DNA of 64,000 nt from Yarrowia lipolytica. Its lineage: Eukaryota > Ascomycota > Dipodascomycetes > Dipodascales. Positions 8,265 to 19,504 of the stretch are shown here, piece by piece (the first letter of the stretch is position 1; every line of letters starts with the position of its first letter). The notes beneath the pieces are model-generated. The model was not told the origin of the DNA. It did no database searches and saw only the letters and a list, made by a program, of their open reading frames with translations. Made by a program: the position numbers and the translations under genes. Location: contig NC_090774.1 in the NCBI RefSeq assembly GCF_001761485.1, positions 1,612,001-1,676,000 of the forward strand, written 5' to 3'.

Positions 8265-10322
8265 ATGACCACCCCCATTGGATTGGATTTTGGTAACTAC
8301 CACTCCTACGTCTGCGCCGCCCAGCGAGGCAACCTTGACGTTCTCGCCAACGAGGTGTCCAACCGAAGCACACCCTCTCTTGTTGGTTTCTCCTTCAAGA
8401 ACCGATACCTTGGAGAGACCGCAAAGTCCAACGAGGTGTCCAACCTGAAGAACACCGTTGGTTCTCTGCAGCGAATCATTGGCCGAGCCGGCGATGATCC
8501 CGAGTTCCTTGCCCAGCAGAAGTTTGTCTCTTCCAAGCTGCTCCCCGTCGACGGCCAGGCCGGTGCCGAGGTCACCTACAAGGGTGAGAAGCGACAGTTC
8601 ACCGCCACCCAGCTCACCGGTATGTACCTCAACAAGATCAAGCAGACCGCCATCACCGAGACCAAGTCCCAGGTCTCCGATATCTGCATTGCTGTTCCCG
8701 TTTGGTTCAACGAGCAGCAGCGACTTGCCATCAAGGACGCTGCTGCCATTGCCGGTCTTAACTGCGTCCGAGTGGCCAACGACGTGACCGCCGCCGCTGT
8801 CGGATGGGGTGTTTTCAAGAACAATGATCTGCCCGTTGACAAGCCCAAGCTTGTCTGCTTCGTCGACGTTGGACACTCCTCTTACACCGTGTCCGTCGTT
8901 GCCTTCAAGAAGGGAGAGTGCAAGGTCCTGGGTACCGCCTACGACCAGCACTTTGGTGGCCGAGACTTTGATGCTCTGATTGCTCAGCACTTTGCCGAGA
9001 TCTTCAAGAAGAAGTACAAGATCGACGTCAACACCAACCCCAAGGCTGCTGCCCGAGTCATGGCCCAGTCCGAGCGACTCAAGAAGATTCTGTCTGCCAA
9101 CTCTTCTGCTCCCTTTAACATTGAGTCCGTCATGAACGACGTTGATGTCTCTTCCTCCATGACCCGAGAGGAGCTCGAGGAGGCTGCTGCCCCTCTTCTC
9201 AAGCGAGCCCACATTCCCGTCGAGGAGGCTCTTAAGCGAGCCGGTGTCACCCCCGATCAGCTCGACAACATTGAGGTCATTGGTGGTTCTTCTCGAATCC
9301 CCTCTGTCAAGGAGGTCCTGTCCAAGGTCTTCAACAAGCCTCTGTCTTACACTGCCAACGCCGAGGAGTCCACCGCTCGAGGTGCCGCCTTCATCTGTGC
9401 CATGCACTCCCCCACCATGCGAGTCCGACCCTTCAAGTTTGAGGACTACAACCTCAACTCCGTCACCTACTCGTGGAACCCCGTTGAGGGCGAGGATGTC
9501 TCTGAGCTCGAGGTCTTCCCCGAGGGAGGCTACTACCCCAACACCAAGGTCATCACTCTTCACCGAGCTGCTGCCTTTGATGTTACTGCCCGATACACCA
9601 ACCCCGACACTCTGCCCGAGGGAACCAACCAGTTCATCTGCAAGTGGACCATCTCCGGCATGCAGGGCAAGGAGCCCGCTGTCTGCAAGCTCAAGCTGCG
9701 ACAGGACCCCTCCGGCATCTTCACCATTGAGGACGCTTACGTTGCCGAGGAGGTTGAGGTTGAGGAGCCCATTGAGGGAGCCGAGCCCGCTGAGGAGGGC
9801 GGAGAGATCCCCACTCAGACTGTTAAGAAGTGGGTCAAGAAGACCGACCTCAAGATCGAGGCCCAGGGCCTGGGTCTGTCTCAGAAGCAGCTGCAGGAGC
9901 AGATTGAGCTGGAGAACTCCATGATCATGGAGGACAAGCTCGTTGCTGACACCGAGGACCGAAAGAACGCCCTCGAGGAGTACATTTACGAGATGCGAGG
10001 CAAGCTGGAGGACATTTACGCTGACTTTGCCTCCGACGCCGAGAAGGCCAACCTCCGAGAGAAGATGGAGAAGATTGAGGACTGGCTCTACGGTGCCGGT
10101 GAGGACGCCAAGAAGGCTCTTTACATTGCCAAGTACGAGGAGCTGGCTTCCATCGGAAACCTCATCAAGGGCCGATACAACGCCAAGCAGGAGGAGGAGC
10201 GACAGGCCAAGGTTGCCAAGAAGGAGGCTGCCAACCAGGCCAAGCTTGCTGAGATGATGGCTGCCAAGCGAAAGGAGAAGAAGGATGCCGATGGCGATGT
10301 CGAGGTTCCCGACGTCGAGTAA
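8265..10322 (+). CDS. SSE1: Hsp110 chaperone / Hsp70 nucleotide exchange factor Sse1
   Basis: 685 aa, close to yeast Sse1 (693). The start GLDFGNYHS has the Hsp110 variant of the Hsp70 phosphate-1 loop (GNYHS rather than GTTYS). NEVSNRSTPSLVGF, VAFKKGECKVLGTA and the stretch MRVRPFKFEDYN are near-identical to Sse1. The nucleotide-binding domain covers about 1-390. It is followed by the beta-sandwich, an acidic Glu-rich loop (about 495-520) and a helical bundle. It ends in a charged tail (GDVEVPDVE) rather than EEVD. Sse1 releases nucleotide from cytosolic Hsp70 and helps disaggregation. Codon bias is strong, so high expression is likely. The promoter carries an HSF-type element. Confidence 0.97.
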   Translation: MTTPIGLDFGNYHSYVCAAQRGNLDVLANEVSNRSTPSLVGFSFKNRYLGETAKSNEVSNLKNTVGSLQRIIGRAGDDPEFLAQQKFVSSKLLPVDGQAGAEVTYKGEKRQFTATQLTGMYLNKIKQTAITETKSQVSDICIAVPVWFNEQQRLAIKDAAAIAGLNCVRVANDVTAAAVGWGVFKNNDLPVDKPKLVCFVDVGHSSYTVSVVAFKKGECKVLGTAYDQHFGGRDFDALIAQHFAEIFKKKYKIDVNTNPKAAARVMAQSERLKKILSANSSAPFNIESVMNDVDVSSSMTREELEEAAAPLLKRAHIPVEEALKRAGVTPDQLDNIEVIGGSSRIPSVKEVLSKVFNKPLSYTANAEESTARGAAFICAMHSPTMRVRPFKFEDYNLNSVTYSWNPVEGEDVSELEVFPEGGYYPNTKVITLHRAAAFDVTARYTNPDTLPEGTNQFICKWTISGMQGKEPAVCKLKLRQDPSGIFTIEDAYVAEEVEVEEPIEGAEPAEEGGEIPTQTVKKWVKKTDLKIEAQGLGLSQKQLQEQIELENSMIMEDKLVADTEDRKNALEEYIYEMRGKLEDIYADFASDAEKANLREKMEKIEDWLYGAGEDAKKALYIAKYEELASIGNLIKGRYNAKQEEERQAKVAKKEAANQAKLAEMMAAKRKEKKDADGDVEVPDVE

Positions 10323-11125
10323 ATTAAAATCGTATAGAAATATTAGATGATAAGGAAGACCAGGTGAGCGTAGATGACGTAGTCTGTGAGAGAATTGTGC
10401 GACTGTAGATCATGCGATCCGTATGTACGTGATCGTCTCCGGACAGGGCCCGACACTTTTACATACTACTCGTACAGCACGTGTAAGTGATCTTCTCGTT
10501 CATCGGTGACGGTCACTTTTCACGCAGCTCTAGTCTAATAGGACAGTTTCGATACTATCGTTTGACGATACGGGTTCATTGGAGCTTTCTACTTTGTTAG
10601 TTTCCATTCAATGCTCTTGTCGGTCTTGAACAAACGCTGAACTGTTGGATTCGCTCGGGCTTCTGGCATAGTGTGAGCTATATGCGAATATTCTTCAAAT
10701 ATTGAAGCGTCAATTGCATGAGTGTATATGAACTTTCACACTGAACAATTAATTGTCCGTCGGCTTGGGGATTCTTGTGTGTTGTAGCGTTCACCGCTGC
10801 CATAAATAGAAATGGTGTCCGAGAAGACTGGAGTTTCTATGAAGCAGTGTAATGTCAGAGAAGAGTGAAGTTGAAAAACTTGAGAGAGCAAGAGATAACT
10901 TCTAAGAAAATGTCCGGAATTAGCTGTTCCTGTCACTCAGGTAAGACCAACCTGCTACAAGTACTGTAAAACTAATATCTGATTGTGAGATGTAGCTACA
11001 TACTGTGATATATGAAAAATGTCCATACTGAGACTAGGAAAAGATGCATCACTCCAACTGTCTCCATCTGTTGCGGAGTTGTGGACAGGGCAGTTCTGCC
11101 GAGTATACTGCGGAGAAGCCATTGT

Positions 11126-11420
11126 TTGTTTTTTATTATTATTTTATGCGTACTTTATTCGTATTTTATTCGTATTTTATTTTTTTAATTCTTATTTTAT
11201 TTGGTTTTTTTATTCTTATTTATGCGTATTTTATTGTATTTTATTTGTATTTTATGTATTTTATTTGTATTTTATTTGTTATTCTATTTGTATTTTTTAC
11301 TTATATTTATTTGTATTTTATTCGTATTTTTATTCGTATTTTATTCGTATTTTATTCGTATTTTATTCGTATTTTATTTGTATTTTATTTGTATTTTATT
11401 CGTATTTTATTCGTATTTTT
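11126..11420. repeat. AT-rich minisatellite, unit about TATTTTATTCG
   Basis: Roughly 300 bp of imperfect tandem copies of an 11-bp unit, TATTTTATTCG and its variants (TATTTTATTTG, TATTTTATGCG). The most regular copies lie at about 11330-11415. All three forward frames read through as runs of Phe, Tyr, Ile and Leu. I treat these as by-products, not membrane proteins. Confidence 0.85.
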
Positions 11421-13385
11421 CAATTCTGGTTGACACATTATTTGACCAACGCTCAACCTCCTCAAAAGATATCTCCTGAAGGACTCATGATGAGTCCACA
11501 GATCGACCCTAGACTGATGTTGACTACGTTGTAATTGGTATGCTCCAAGTGTAGCTAGATTGCAAGTACTGTACTAATTAGTAACTACTTCGACCAGAAA
11601 AAACGGACCATCACTCTCTGCCAAACATGCCCCGTCCATAGGTTCCATGTGGCTCGTTTGGCGGCCATTACATTTTTTTGACGTTTCGCAGTCTCCTATA
11701 CCCCGTTCCCACAAGGTTGCTTTTTTTCCCTTTTTTTCCCTTTTTTTTCTCTTTATCCTCTTATTTATCATCGCTCTCGGGTTAAGTACCGGTCGTAGCG
11801 TGACAATCCGAACGTGGTGCGCCTACCCCATGTGGACAAAGAGGTATAAATACACGCCAGTATGACGTCGCAGGACACCTGACCGTTACAGCCAAAGCAC
11901 TACCTACTGTACGATGCGATACAGTACGAAAGCTCCAGCGACACGTTAATGGCAGTACCACAACTGTGCTCGACTCAAGCTCACACGCCACGTTGCATTT
12001 GACATGTATATGCTGTAGACGTGGGTGCTAGCGGTCGGAGAGATGTTTGTGGGCGTTTCGGGGAATGCGTGCGAGTCGCCACCGTTGCGCAAAATACCCC
12101 TCATCAGACCCTCTCCTCTTGTGCTGGTGGAGGTGATAAATTGCACGTTGCCGTTACACCGATTGGAGTGGGTCGTGTGCCACGTCACAAAGGTCTTTTT
12201 TTTTTCTCTGCAAATTAACATCGGTCAACCTTATGTGTGAGGTTAATGTGAGTTTGGATTTGTGGGTAAATTGGTTGTACAACGGTTGTGTTAGGGGAGG
12301 GGGACACCAAGAGAGGGGGACACCATACCAAGATGGCGCCAGATGGTTGTCTCCAGGGGAGATAATTGACCCTGGTCTCGGCTTTTTGGTCGTCTAAAAC
12401 CACCGCCACCGGCAACCCAGCCTTCGACTCTTTTTCACCAAGTTGTACAGAGCGTTTTGGGTTGGAGCTCAGATCAAATTTTATGGCAACCGCGCATGAC
12501 TGGCGAGTCTAACACAGGTGAAAGAAGAGATAGCTGAGGGATATGGTGTAGATAAGGGGTGTCCGAGGGCCGTGTTAGCACTCCAGAGAGAGTGCACATG
12601 GAGCTCGGGCTGGGGTCTCGAAGCGTTGTCCGGCAGCTTTTTTGCCACCCCCAAAACTGAACATCACCCTTTGACCCTGTCCCACAATCAGCCGTATACT
12701 TGGGTTCAGCAACTCTGGATACTACAGGAAAACTATGCAGAGATCCAACCACACACGGCCAATGTCCTCTATGGAGCTGCGTGGGAGATATTGGGTAAGT
12801 CCTAAGTGGCTGGAAAAGGGGGATTGAGCCCGCGTCCTAGGCCATGGTCCATCCCGTTGCTCTCAATGCCGGCCTATAGAACGGGTTCCAACACTACACA
12901 CACCCACTAATGCACCCCTCCCCCTCGTGTTAGCCGAGGAGAGATGGTATGAGTGAGTAGACAAGAAGAGATGGTGATGCCCGAGAACGCCGATAGTATC
13001 AGCGAGATACACGCCAACAACCAAACAACTTGGTTGCCCTCAAATCAAGCCCCTCTTCGCCATTCGGTTCCTTCCAGACCATTCCAGATCAATCCACCTC
13101 TTCTTATCTCAGGTGGGTGCTGACATCAGACCCCGTAGCCCTTCTCCCAGTGGCGAACAGCAGGCATAAAACAGGGCCATTGAGCAGAGCAAACAAGGTC
13201 GGTGAAATCGTCGAAAAAGTCGGAAAACGGTTGCAAGAAATTGGAGCGTCACCTGCCACCCTCCAGGCTCTATATAAAGCATTGCCCCAATTGCTAACGC
13301 TTCATATTTACACCTTTGGCACCCCAGTCCATCCCTCCAATAAAATGTACTACATGGGACACAACAAGAGAGGATGCGCGCCCAA

Positions 13386-13472
13386 ACCCTAACCTAGCAC
13401 ATGCACGATGATTCTCTTTGTCTGTGAAAAATTTTTTCCACCAAAATTTCCCCATTGGGATGAAACCCTAAC
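13386..13472 (+). promoter_or_regulatory. Two ACCCTAAC boxes upstream of YEF3
   Basis: ACCCTAAC at 13386-13393 and again at 13465-13472, about 163 and 84 bp before the ATG. The motif is the complement of GTTAGGGT, the core bound by Tbf1-type Myb proteins in other yeasts. Binding here is inferred. Confidence 0.5.
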
Positions 13473-13555
13473 CGCAACCAAAAGTTTTTAACTATCATCT
13501 TGTACGTCACGGTTTCCGATTCTTCTCTTCTCTTTCATCATCATCACTTGTGACC

Positions 13556-16500
13556 ATGAGTGCTCAGAAGGAAGCCGCCATTACGCACAAGACGCTCTCT
13601 GAGCTCTTTGAGAAGCTCTCTGTCAGCGACTCTCTGGAGTCTCGACTTGAGGCTGCCAACAACGTTGCCACCTTTGTTAACCAGGGCGACGTGATTGAGC
13701 ACGATGTTCCTAACCAGCTGCTGGCTGCCACCAAGGCCAAGCTGAACCAGAAGAAGGACCAGGCTGCCGTTCTCAACGCTCTGCAGCTGCTCAACTCTCT
13801 TGCCACCTCCTCCTCCGTTGCCCCCAACGTGGAGCCCTACCTTGTTGAGGCCATCACTGATGTGCTCGCCAAGGCCGGTGACAAGGACAAGCAGATCCAG
13901 GACGCCGCCGCCAAGACCGCCAAGGATATTGCTCAGTGCATCACTCCTCGATCCGTCAAGTTCATTCTGCCCCTGATCATCGAGTCTCTTGTTAACACCA
14001 ACAAGTGGCCCGAGAAGGTTGCTGCTCTCGAGTGCATTTCCATCCTGGTCACCGTTGCCCGAGACCAGGTTGCCCTGCGAATGCCCGAGCTCATCCCCGT
14101 CCTCTCCGAGGCCATGTGGGACACCAAGAAGGAGGTCAAGGAGCAGGCCACCGCCACCATCACCAAGTCCACCGACACCATTGACAACAAGGATATCATC
14201 AAGTTCATCCCCGCCCTGATTGCCTGTATCTCCAAGCCCACCGAGGTCCCCGAGACTGTGCACATTCTCGGTGCCACCACCTTTGTGTCCGAGGTCACCA
14301 CCGCCACCCTCTCCATCATGGCTCCTCTGCTGTCCCGAGGTCTTGCTGAGCGAGACACCGCCATCAAGCGAAAGGCCGCCGTCATTGTCGATAACATGTG
14401 TAAGCTGGTCGACGACCCCCAGGTTGTTGCTCCCTTCCTTGAGACCCTTTACCCCGCTCTCAAGACTAACTACGCCAACATTGCCGACCCCGAGGCTCGA
14501 GACGTTACTCTGCGAGCTCTCAACACCCTGAAGCGAGTTGGTGAGATTGTTGACGACAAGATCCCCGAGGTTTCCACCGCCGGTGACACCAAGGTCAACC
14601 TTGCCATCCTCGAGAAGCTGCTCGAGCCCTTCAAGGTCGACACCAAGAAGTTCGGCCTCATGATGCAGTTCATTGCCTCCATCTCAGGTGACCTCATTGA
14701 CGAGCGTCTCACCCACGAGGCCGACTGGGCCGAGTCTCTGGTTGCCTTCATGGTTACCATTCTCCCCGAGAAGGATGCTCGAACCGTCATTGAGTCTCTC
14801 CGAAAGCAGGCCATCGCCAACATCCCCGGTGCCACCAACTTTGAGGAGGAGGACGACGAGGGCGAGGATCTGTGTAACTGTGAGTTCTCTCTGGCTTACG
14901 GTGCTAAGATTCTGCTGAACCGAACCCAGCTGCGACTCAAGCGAGGCCGACGATACGGTCTCTGTGGTCCTAACGGTGCTGGTAAGTCCACCCTGATGCG
15001 AGCCATTGCCAACGGTCAGGTCGAGGGTTTCCCCACCCAGGAGGAGTGTCGAACTGTCTTCGTCGACCACGACATTGACGGTACCCACGCCGACACCAAC
15101 GTTGTCGACTACGTCCGAAAGACCGCCGGTGAGTCCATCGGTACTGAGGAGGAGGTCCGAAAGCAGCTGCTTGACTTCCTGTTCACTGACGAGATGACCC
15201 GAATGCCCATCACCTCTCTGTCTGGTGGATGGAAGATGAAGCTGGCTCTTGCCACTGCCGTCCTCCGAAAGGCCGATATCCTGCTGCTTGATGAGCCTAC
15301 CAACCATCTGGATACCGTCAACGTTGCTTGGCTGGTCAACTACCTTAACACCTGTGGTATCACCTCCATCATCGTCTCCCACGACTCTGGTTTCCTCGAT
15401 AACGTCTGTGAGTACATCATTCACTACGAGCGATTCAAGCTCCGAAAGTACAAGGGTAACCTGTCCGAGTTTGTCAAGAAGGTTCCTTCCGCCAAGTCTT
15501 ACTACGAGCTTGGAGCCTCCGAGATTAACTTCTCTTTCCCCGAGCCCGGTTTCCTCGAGGGTGTCAAGACCAAGCAGAAGGCTATTGTCAAGGTCCAGAA
15601 CATGACCTTCCAGTACCCCGGTACCACCAAGCCCCAGATCCGAAACGTCTCTTTCCAGTGCTCTCTGTCTTCTCGAATTGCCGTTATCGGTCCCAACGGT
15701 GCTGGTAAGTCCACTCTTATCAACGTCCTGACCGGTGAGCTGCTCCCCACCTCCGGTGAGGTTTACGCCCACGAGAACTGTCGAATTGCTTACATCAAGC
15801 AGCACGCCTTTGCCCATATTGACTCCCATCTTGACTCCACCCCCTCTGAGTACATCCAGTGGCGATTCCAGACCGGTGAGGATCGAGAGACCATGGACCG
15901 AGCCAACCGACAGATCACCGACTCCGATGAGGCTGCCATGAACAAGATCTACAAGATCGAGGGCACCCCCCGACGAGTTGCTGGTGTTCACGCCCGACGA
16001 AAGTTCAAGAACTCTTACGAGTACGAGTGTTCTTTCCTGCTCGGTGAGAACCTTGGCATGAAGTCCGAGAAGTGGATCCCCATGGGTTCCGTCGACAACG
16101 CCTGGATCCCCCGATCCGAGCTCATGGAGTCCCACTCCAAGCTGGTTGCTGAGGTTGATATGAAGGAGGCCCTTGCTTCCGGACAGTTCCGACCTCTTAC
16201 CAAGAAGGAGATTGAGGCCCACTGCGCCCTCCTTGGTCTCGAGCCCGAGCTTGTCTCTCACTCTCGAATCCGAGGTCTGTCTGGTGGTCAGAAGGTCAAG
16301 CTTGTGCTTGCCGCCTGTACCTGGCAGCGACCCCATCTTATCGTCCTTGATGAGCCTACCAACTATCTGGATCGAGACTCTCTTGGAGCTCTGTCTCGAG
16401 CTATCAAGCGATTCGAGGGTGGTGTTGTCATCATTACCCATTCCGCTGAGTTCACCAAGGATCTTACCGAGGAGGTCTGGGCCGTTATGGATGGTGTCAT

Positions 16501-16726
16501 GACTCCTTCCGGCCACAACTGGGTCTCTGGTCAGGGATCTGGTCCCCGACTTGGAAAGAAGGAGGGTGACGAGGAGGAGAAGTTCGACGCCATGGGCAAC
16601 AAGATTGTGTCCGAGAAGAAGAAGGCCAAGCTTTCCGCTGCCGAGCTCCGAAAGAAGAAGAAGGAGCGAATGAAGCGAAAGAAGGAGCAGGGTGATGCTT
16701 ACGTCTCTTCCGATGACGACTTCTAA
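13556..16726 (+). CDS. YEF3: Translation elongation factor 3 (eEF3)
   Basis: 1056 aa (yeast eEF3 1044). N-terminal HEAT repeats (about 1-320) are followed by a four-helix region. The first ABC domain has Walker A GPNGAGKS at 471-478, signature LSGGWKMK and Walker [12 protein letters not shown]. The second has Walker A at 712-719, the chromodomain insertion, signature LSGGQKVK and Walker [12 protein letters not shown] Lys-rich tail ends [10 protein letters not shown], matching yeast DAYVSSDEEF. eEF3 is the fungal ribosomal ATPase that clears E-site tRNA during elongation. The ATG at 13556 is chosen; a GTG codon two codons upstream is open but not a plausible start. Strong codon bias (CGA for Arg) fits high expression. 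Confidence 0.99.
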   Translation: MSAQKEAAITHKTLSELFEKLSVSDSLESRLEAANNVATFVNQGDVIEHDVPNQLLAATKAKLNQKKDQAAVLNALQLLNSLATSSSVAPNVEPYLVEAITDVLAKAGDKDKQIQDAAAKTAKDIAQCITPRSVKFILPLIIESLVNTNKWPEKVAALECISILVTVARDQVALRMPELIPVLSEAMWDTKKEVKEQATATITKSTDTIDNKDIIKFIPALIACISKPTEVPETVHILGATTFVSEVTTATLSIMAPLLSRGLAERDTAIKRKAAVIVDNMCKLVDDPQVVAPFLETLYPALKTNYANIADPEARDVTLRALNTLKRVGEIVDDKIPEVSTAGDTKVNLAILEKLLEPFKVDTKKFGLMMQFIASISGDLIDERLTHEADWAESLVAFMVTILPEKDARTVIESLRKQAIANIPGATNFEEEDDEGEDLCNCEFSLAYGAKILLNRTQLRLKRGRRYGLCGPNGAGKSTLMRAIANGQVEGFPTQEECRTVFVDHDIDGTHADTNVVDYVRKTAGESIGTEEEVRKQLLDFLFTDEMTRMPITSLSGGWKMKLALATAVLRKADILLLDEPTNHLDTVNVAWLVNYLNTCGITSIIVSHDSGFLDNVCEYIIHYERFKLRKYKGNLSEFVKKVPSAKSYYELGASEINFSFPEPGFLEGVKTKQKAIVKVQNMTFQYPGTTKPQIRNVSFQCSLSSRIAVIGPNGAGKSTLINVLTGELLPTSGEVYAHENCRIAYIKQHAFAHIDSHLDSTPSEYIQWRFQTGEDRETMDRANRQITDSDEAAMNKIYKIEGTPRRVAGVHARRKFKNSYEYECSFLLGENLGMKSEKWIPMGSVDNAWIPRSELMESHSKLVAEVDMKEALASGQFRPLTKKEIEAHCALLGLEPELVSHSRIRGLSGGQKVKLVLAACTWQRPHLIVLDEPTNYLDRDSLGALSRAIKRFEGGVVIITHSAEFTKDLTEEVWAVMDGVMTPSGHNWVSGQGSGPRLGKKEGDEEEKFDAMGNKIVSEKKKAKLSAAELRKKKKERMKRKKEQGDAYVSSDDDF

Positions 16727-17369
16727 AATCAAAATTAGTAGCCAATAGATTATGCGAAGAAAAATTGATATTTGTAATTACCACTCGCGGCCTGTAGTCT
16801 CTCTTGTATTATTGTACTTGCACTGTAGTACTTGTATCGTGATCGGTGTGTCTTGAAGATCGGTTTTTCTATTCATTTTTTGGAAGGCCAAAACTTTGGA
16901 GCCGAATTCACTGAACAATAGTGATGATATATGTATTTGAAAAAGGTGAATGAATCAAACATTTTGAACACGATATACATACTCGTCAACAACTTTCAGT
17001 CGTTTCACAAAAACTTGATCTCTATTGGTGACTCTTCTGTGGACCAAGTCCATATGAAGCAGTATGAGCTCTACACGACCAAAAGGAGTCGTCGGTGATT
17101 CGAGTACATTTTGATATCAATTTAATACGCATATTGATCTAGTTCCATTTATATCTACAAGTACGAGTAGCGGTACCAATCATCTGTGTAATCATCACTC
17201 GTACAAGGTGTGTTTCATACTGGTTATTCTTTCACGCTCTCCCTGATAATTGCAGCTATATGATGCGAAGGTTTCTCATGGGAAGAGTGGGCAAGAGAAA
17301 CACCTGTTGGGGAGTATCCCACTACCTCATCATTCATTATACAATAAATAAATATTATTACAAGTTATG
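16727..17369. other. Convergent 3' region YEF3/PRP38
   Basis: About 640 bp between facing stop codons, moderately AT-rich, with no gene-like frame and no recognisable RNA. Confidence 0.6.
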
Positions 17370-18017
17370 CTACTCATCATCTTCTTCCCCTTCCTCTTCA
17401 CTTTCCTCATCTTGACTCTCCCCCTCACTCTCCTCGCTTTCGCTCTCACTAACGTCAATAAGAGGTTCTCTGGGCTCCAACTGCTCAGCATCTTCGAGGG
17501 TCAGTCGTTTAGGCAGTCGAGGCAATGCAATATCACACACTCGCTCCTCGTGTAACAGATCATCAATGAACTGATCCATGTACGTCAGAGTCACGCCACC
17601 CATGTTTCTGAACCGCAGTTTCCGGTAGTCTCCTAAAAGTGGTTCCAAAAGAGTGTATATTTTCACGGGGGGGTATGCCAGCCGAATATAGAAGGCTGCC
17701 ACCGCTCTCAGGTACTTGAACTCCTTCTGGTTCAAGTACTCCATGATAATGTCGTGGCTGGGCTGGATCTGGAGCAGTTTGAAGACCAGACACAAAAACG
17801 GCGTCGGTTTTTGATTCGCATACTGACCTCCAATGGCCGTCAATGTTGCTGCTCGATCACACAGAGTGGCGGCATTGAGGTTGAAACACAGCTCTTTCCA
17901 GTACAGTGTTTCAAAGATGCGTTCTCTGATGATCTTTTCAATCAGTAGAGCCGGGTTTATTCCATGAATCGACAGCGCGCCGTGCACCATGCCCCTGTCG
18001 GTGATATAGGTGTCCAT
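17370..18017 (-). CDS. PRP38: Pre-mRNA splicing factor Prp38
   Basis: 215 aa. The Prp38 domain fills about residues 1-170, including the diagnostic GINPALLIEKIIRERI, ERIFETLYWKE, GG-YANQKPTPFLCLVFKLLQIQP and YLRAVAAFYIRL segments. These match fungal and human PRP38. The last 40 residues are an acidic Ser/Glu/Asp tail. Prp38 is a B-complex protein of the U4/U6.U5 tri-snRNP, needed for spliceosome activation. The ATG is the first in frame and opens the conserved N-terminus directly. No intron is needed. Confidence 0.95.
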   Translation of the reverse strand: MDTYITDRGMVHGALSIHGINPALLIEKIIRERIFETLYWKELCFNLNAATLCDRAATLTAIGGQYANQKPTPFLCLVFKLLQIQPSHDIIMEYLNQKEFKYLRAVAAFYIRLAYPPVKIYTLLEPLLGDYRKLRFRNMGGVTLTYMDQFIDDLLHEERVCDIALPRLPKRLTLEDAEQLEPREPLIDVSESESEESEGESQDEESEEEGEEDDE

Positions 18018-18538
18018 GGCTGTTGTGTGTCAAGGGTGGTACAGTAGTGCGTAGGAAAAAGTGGTCATGTTCTTTGACGCATGTTGGTGCACTGTTAATT
18101 TAAGTTCCCCGATACCATTGATCCAGTAGTCTGATCAGAATGTTGATCCAGCAGAGTAGCTGTAGTTGTACGCGTACTCAAGAGGTCGGCAAGTAGATGT
18201 GAAGCTTTGGAGTCAGGTCCGACAATCAGATATGTGGACCAATGAGTTCTTACGTACTTGTTCTTGTACTTGTATTTTGTTGATATGGTCGTTTTATACA
18301 CATCAGTAAACGGCTATATATTGTTACGAAGTAAAAGTATTTGTACAAGAATGTCAAAAGTTGGGCTTCGAGGGAGAAAAACCAACTCTGACGAAGGGAA
18401 ACAATCCAGGAGTTTTCTTGCTTTTTCACCTCTGCCTCCTACCCACACTACCGCTTACATAATACCCCCGTCCAGACCCACACGATAACAGCTGCAGGCT
18501 CCTGCACTCTCACTCTATCTTTAGCATCTGACAACACC
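18018..18538. promoter_or_regulatory. Divergent promoter PRP38 / P-loop kinase
   Basis: 521 bp between start codons. CT- and C-rich runs (about 18410-18540) precede the kinase gene. I see no clear TATA or known factor site for either gene. Confidence 0.45.
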
Positions 18539-19231
18539 ATGGAAGCAATCTACGACCGGCTGGCGAAACGGGCTCTAGACCTGTACGAACACAAACAGCG
18601 TCGGGTGATCATCACGCTCGTAGGAATCCCCGGCTCGGGCAAAACCACCTCAGCCCAAAAAATCGCCGACAAAATCAACACCATCACACACAAGCCCGAT
18701 CTCAGTATAGTCGTACCCATGGACGGGTTTCATTACACTCGAAAGGAGCTGGATGCAATGGATGATCCTGCCGAGGCTCACCGAAGACGGGGAGCGCCAT
18801 TCACGTTCAACGCCCAGGCCTTGGTAGATCTTATTGCCGATTTGCATACTGAGAAGCCCGGCGTTGAGGTGCCATCTTTCGACCATGCGAAAAAGGACCC
18901 AGGTCCCGGCTTCGTGGTCCATTCGGAAAACAAGATTCTCATTGTCGAGGGGCTCTATCTTCAACTCAACTACGAGCCCTGGAGCAAGATCAACCAGTTC
19001 GTTGACGAGCGGTGGAGAATCGACATTGATTTCGACAAGGCGAGGCAAAGAGTGGGAAAGAGACACGTGGGAGCCGGTCTAGCAGACAATCTCGACCAGG
19101 GACTGGAAAGATTCGATATGAATGACGGACCCAACGGAAAGCACCTCTTGGAGAAGAGTGTGAAGCCAGAGGTGGTTGTGGACAGTATTGATGAGAGCCC
19201 TGCTTGGGCTGATTGTGGTGGAGAGTGTTAA
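18539..19231 (+). CDS. Uridine-kinase-like P-loop kinase (YFH7/PRK family)
   Basis: 230 aa. Walker A is GIPGSGKTT at residues 29-37. The VPMDGFHYTRKELD segment and the RRGAPFTFNAQALVDLI segment are characteristic of the phosphoribulokinase/uridine kinase/pantothenate kinase branch. LIVEGLYLQL supplies the next strand, followed by a lid region with R-x(n)-RH (RQRVGKRHVGAG). The C-terminal VVDSIDE motif also fits fungal and bacterial members of this group. The substrate cannot be read from sequence. Yeast Yfh7 is a structural relative but longer. The gene ends facing the JmjC gene, about 270 bp away. Confidence 0.8.
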   Translation: MEAIYDRLAKRALDLYEHKQRRVIITLVGIPGSGKTTSAQKIADKINTITHKPDLSIVVPMDGFHYTRKELDAMDDPAEAHRRRGAPFTFNAQALVDLIADLHTEKPGVEVPSFDHAKKDPGPGFVVHSENKILIVEGLYLQLNYEPWSKINQFVDERWRIDIDFDKARQRVGKRHVGAGLADNLDQGLERFDMNDGPNGKHLLEKSVKPEVVVDSIDESPAWADCGGEC

Positions 19232-19504
19232 TCTACTTGATACTACCAAAGGATGCGCAATCCAACGTTTATAAAGAGCTCTTCACCGCCCTCAGGAGTG
19301 CTATGTCCCTCTAACATCAGCTGATTAGACATTGTACGGTGATGTAATCATGCTAGGATGTGTGAGTGAAACTTCTCCTGTCCGAGGTACTTGTTCCGAC
19401 ATTTACTGATCTTGTTGACACACATGATCTGGAATTACTCTCTTATTAATGTATGGAATTATAATGCTAGTCTCCTTCCTTTGCCTGTCTCTCTAGACTC
19501 GGGG

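Larger units (their letters stand above)
10323..13555. other. 3.2 kb without a supported gene between SSE1 and YEF3
   Basis: The left part is the SSE1 3' region. A low-complexity AT minisatellite lies at about 11126-11420. T-rich tracts (11721-11750) precede a TATAAATA at 11845-11852, a promoter-like arrangement with no long frame after it. The right 500 bp are the YEF3 promoter, with TATATAAA at 13271-13278 and two ACCCTAAC boxes. Open frames at 12518-12805 and 13030-13392 match nothing I know and have no gene-like codon bias. Confidence 0.55.

Noticed and set aside
8181-9563. Long minus-strand frame opposite SSE1
   Set aside because: Mirror of strong codon bias in SSE1; similar long antisense frames occur opposite YEF3, CBF5 and KAR2.
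11019-11534. Hydrophobic open frames rich in Phe, Tyr and Ile
   Set aside because: They are translations of the AT minisatellite; all frames behave alike.
12805-12900. tRNA-like segment on the minus strand (GGCTCAATCCC resembles a B box, GAGAGC resembles a D-arm end)
   Set aside because: The T-stem, anticodon stem and acceptor ends do not pair, and no proper A box is present. At best an old tRNA relic.
13030-13392. 120-codon open frame upstream of YEF3
   Set aside because: It overlaps the YEF3 promoter, TATA box and an ACCCTAAC site, and resembles no protein.
14684-16732. 682-codon minus-strand frame opposite YEF3
   Set aside because: Low-complexity Leu/Gly/Val composition caused by the complementary codon bias of eEF3.
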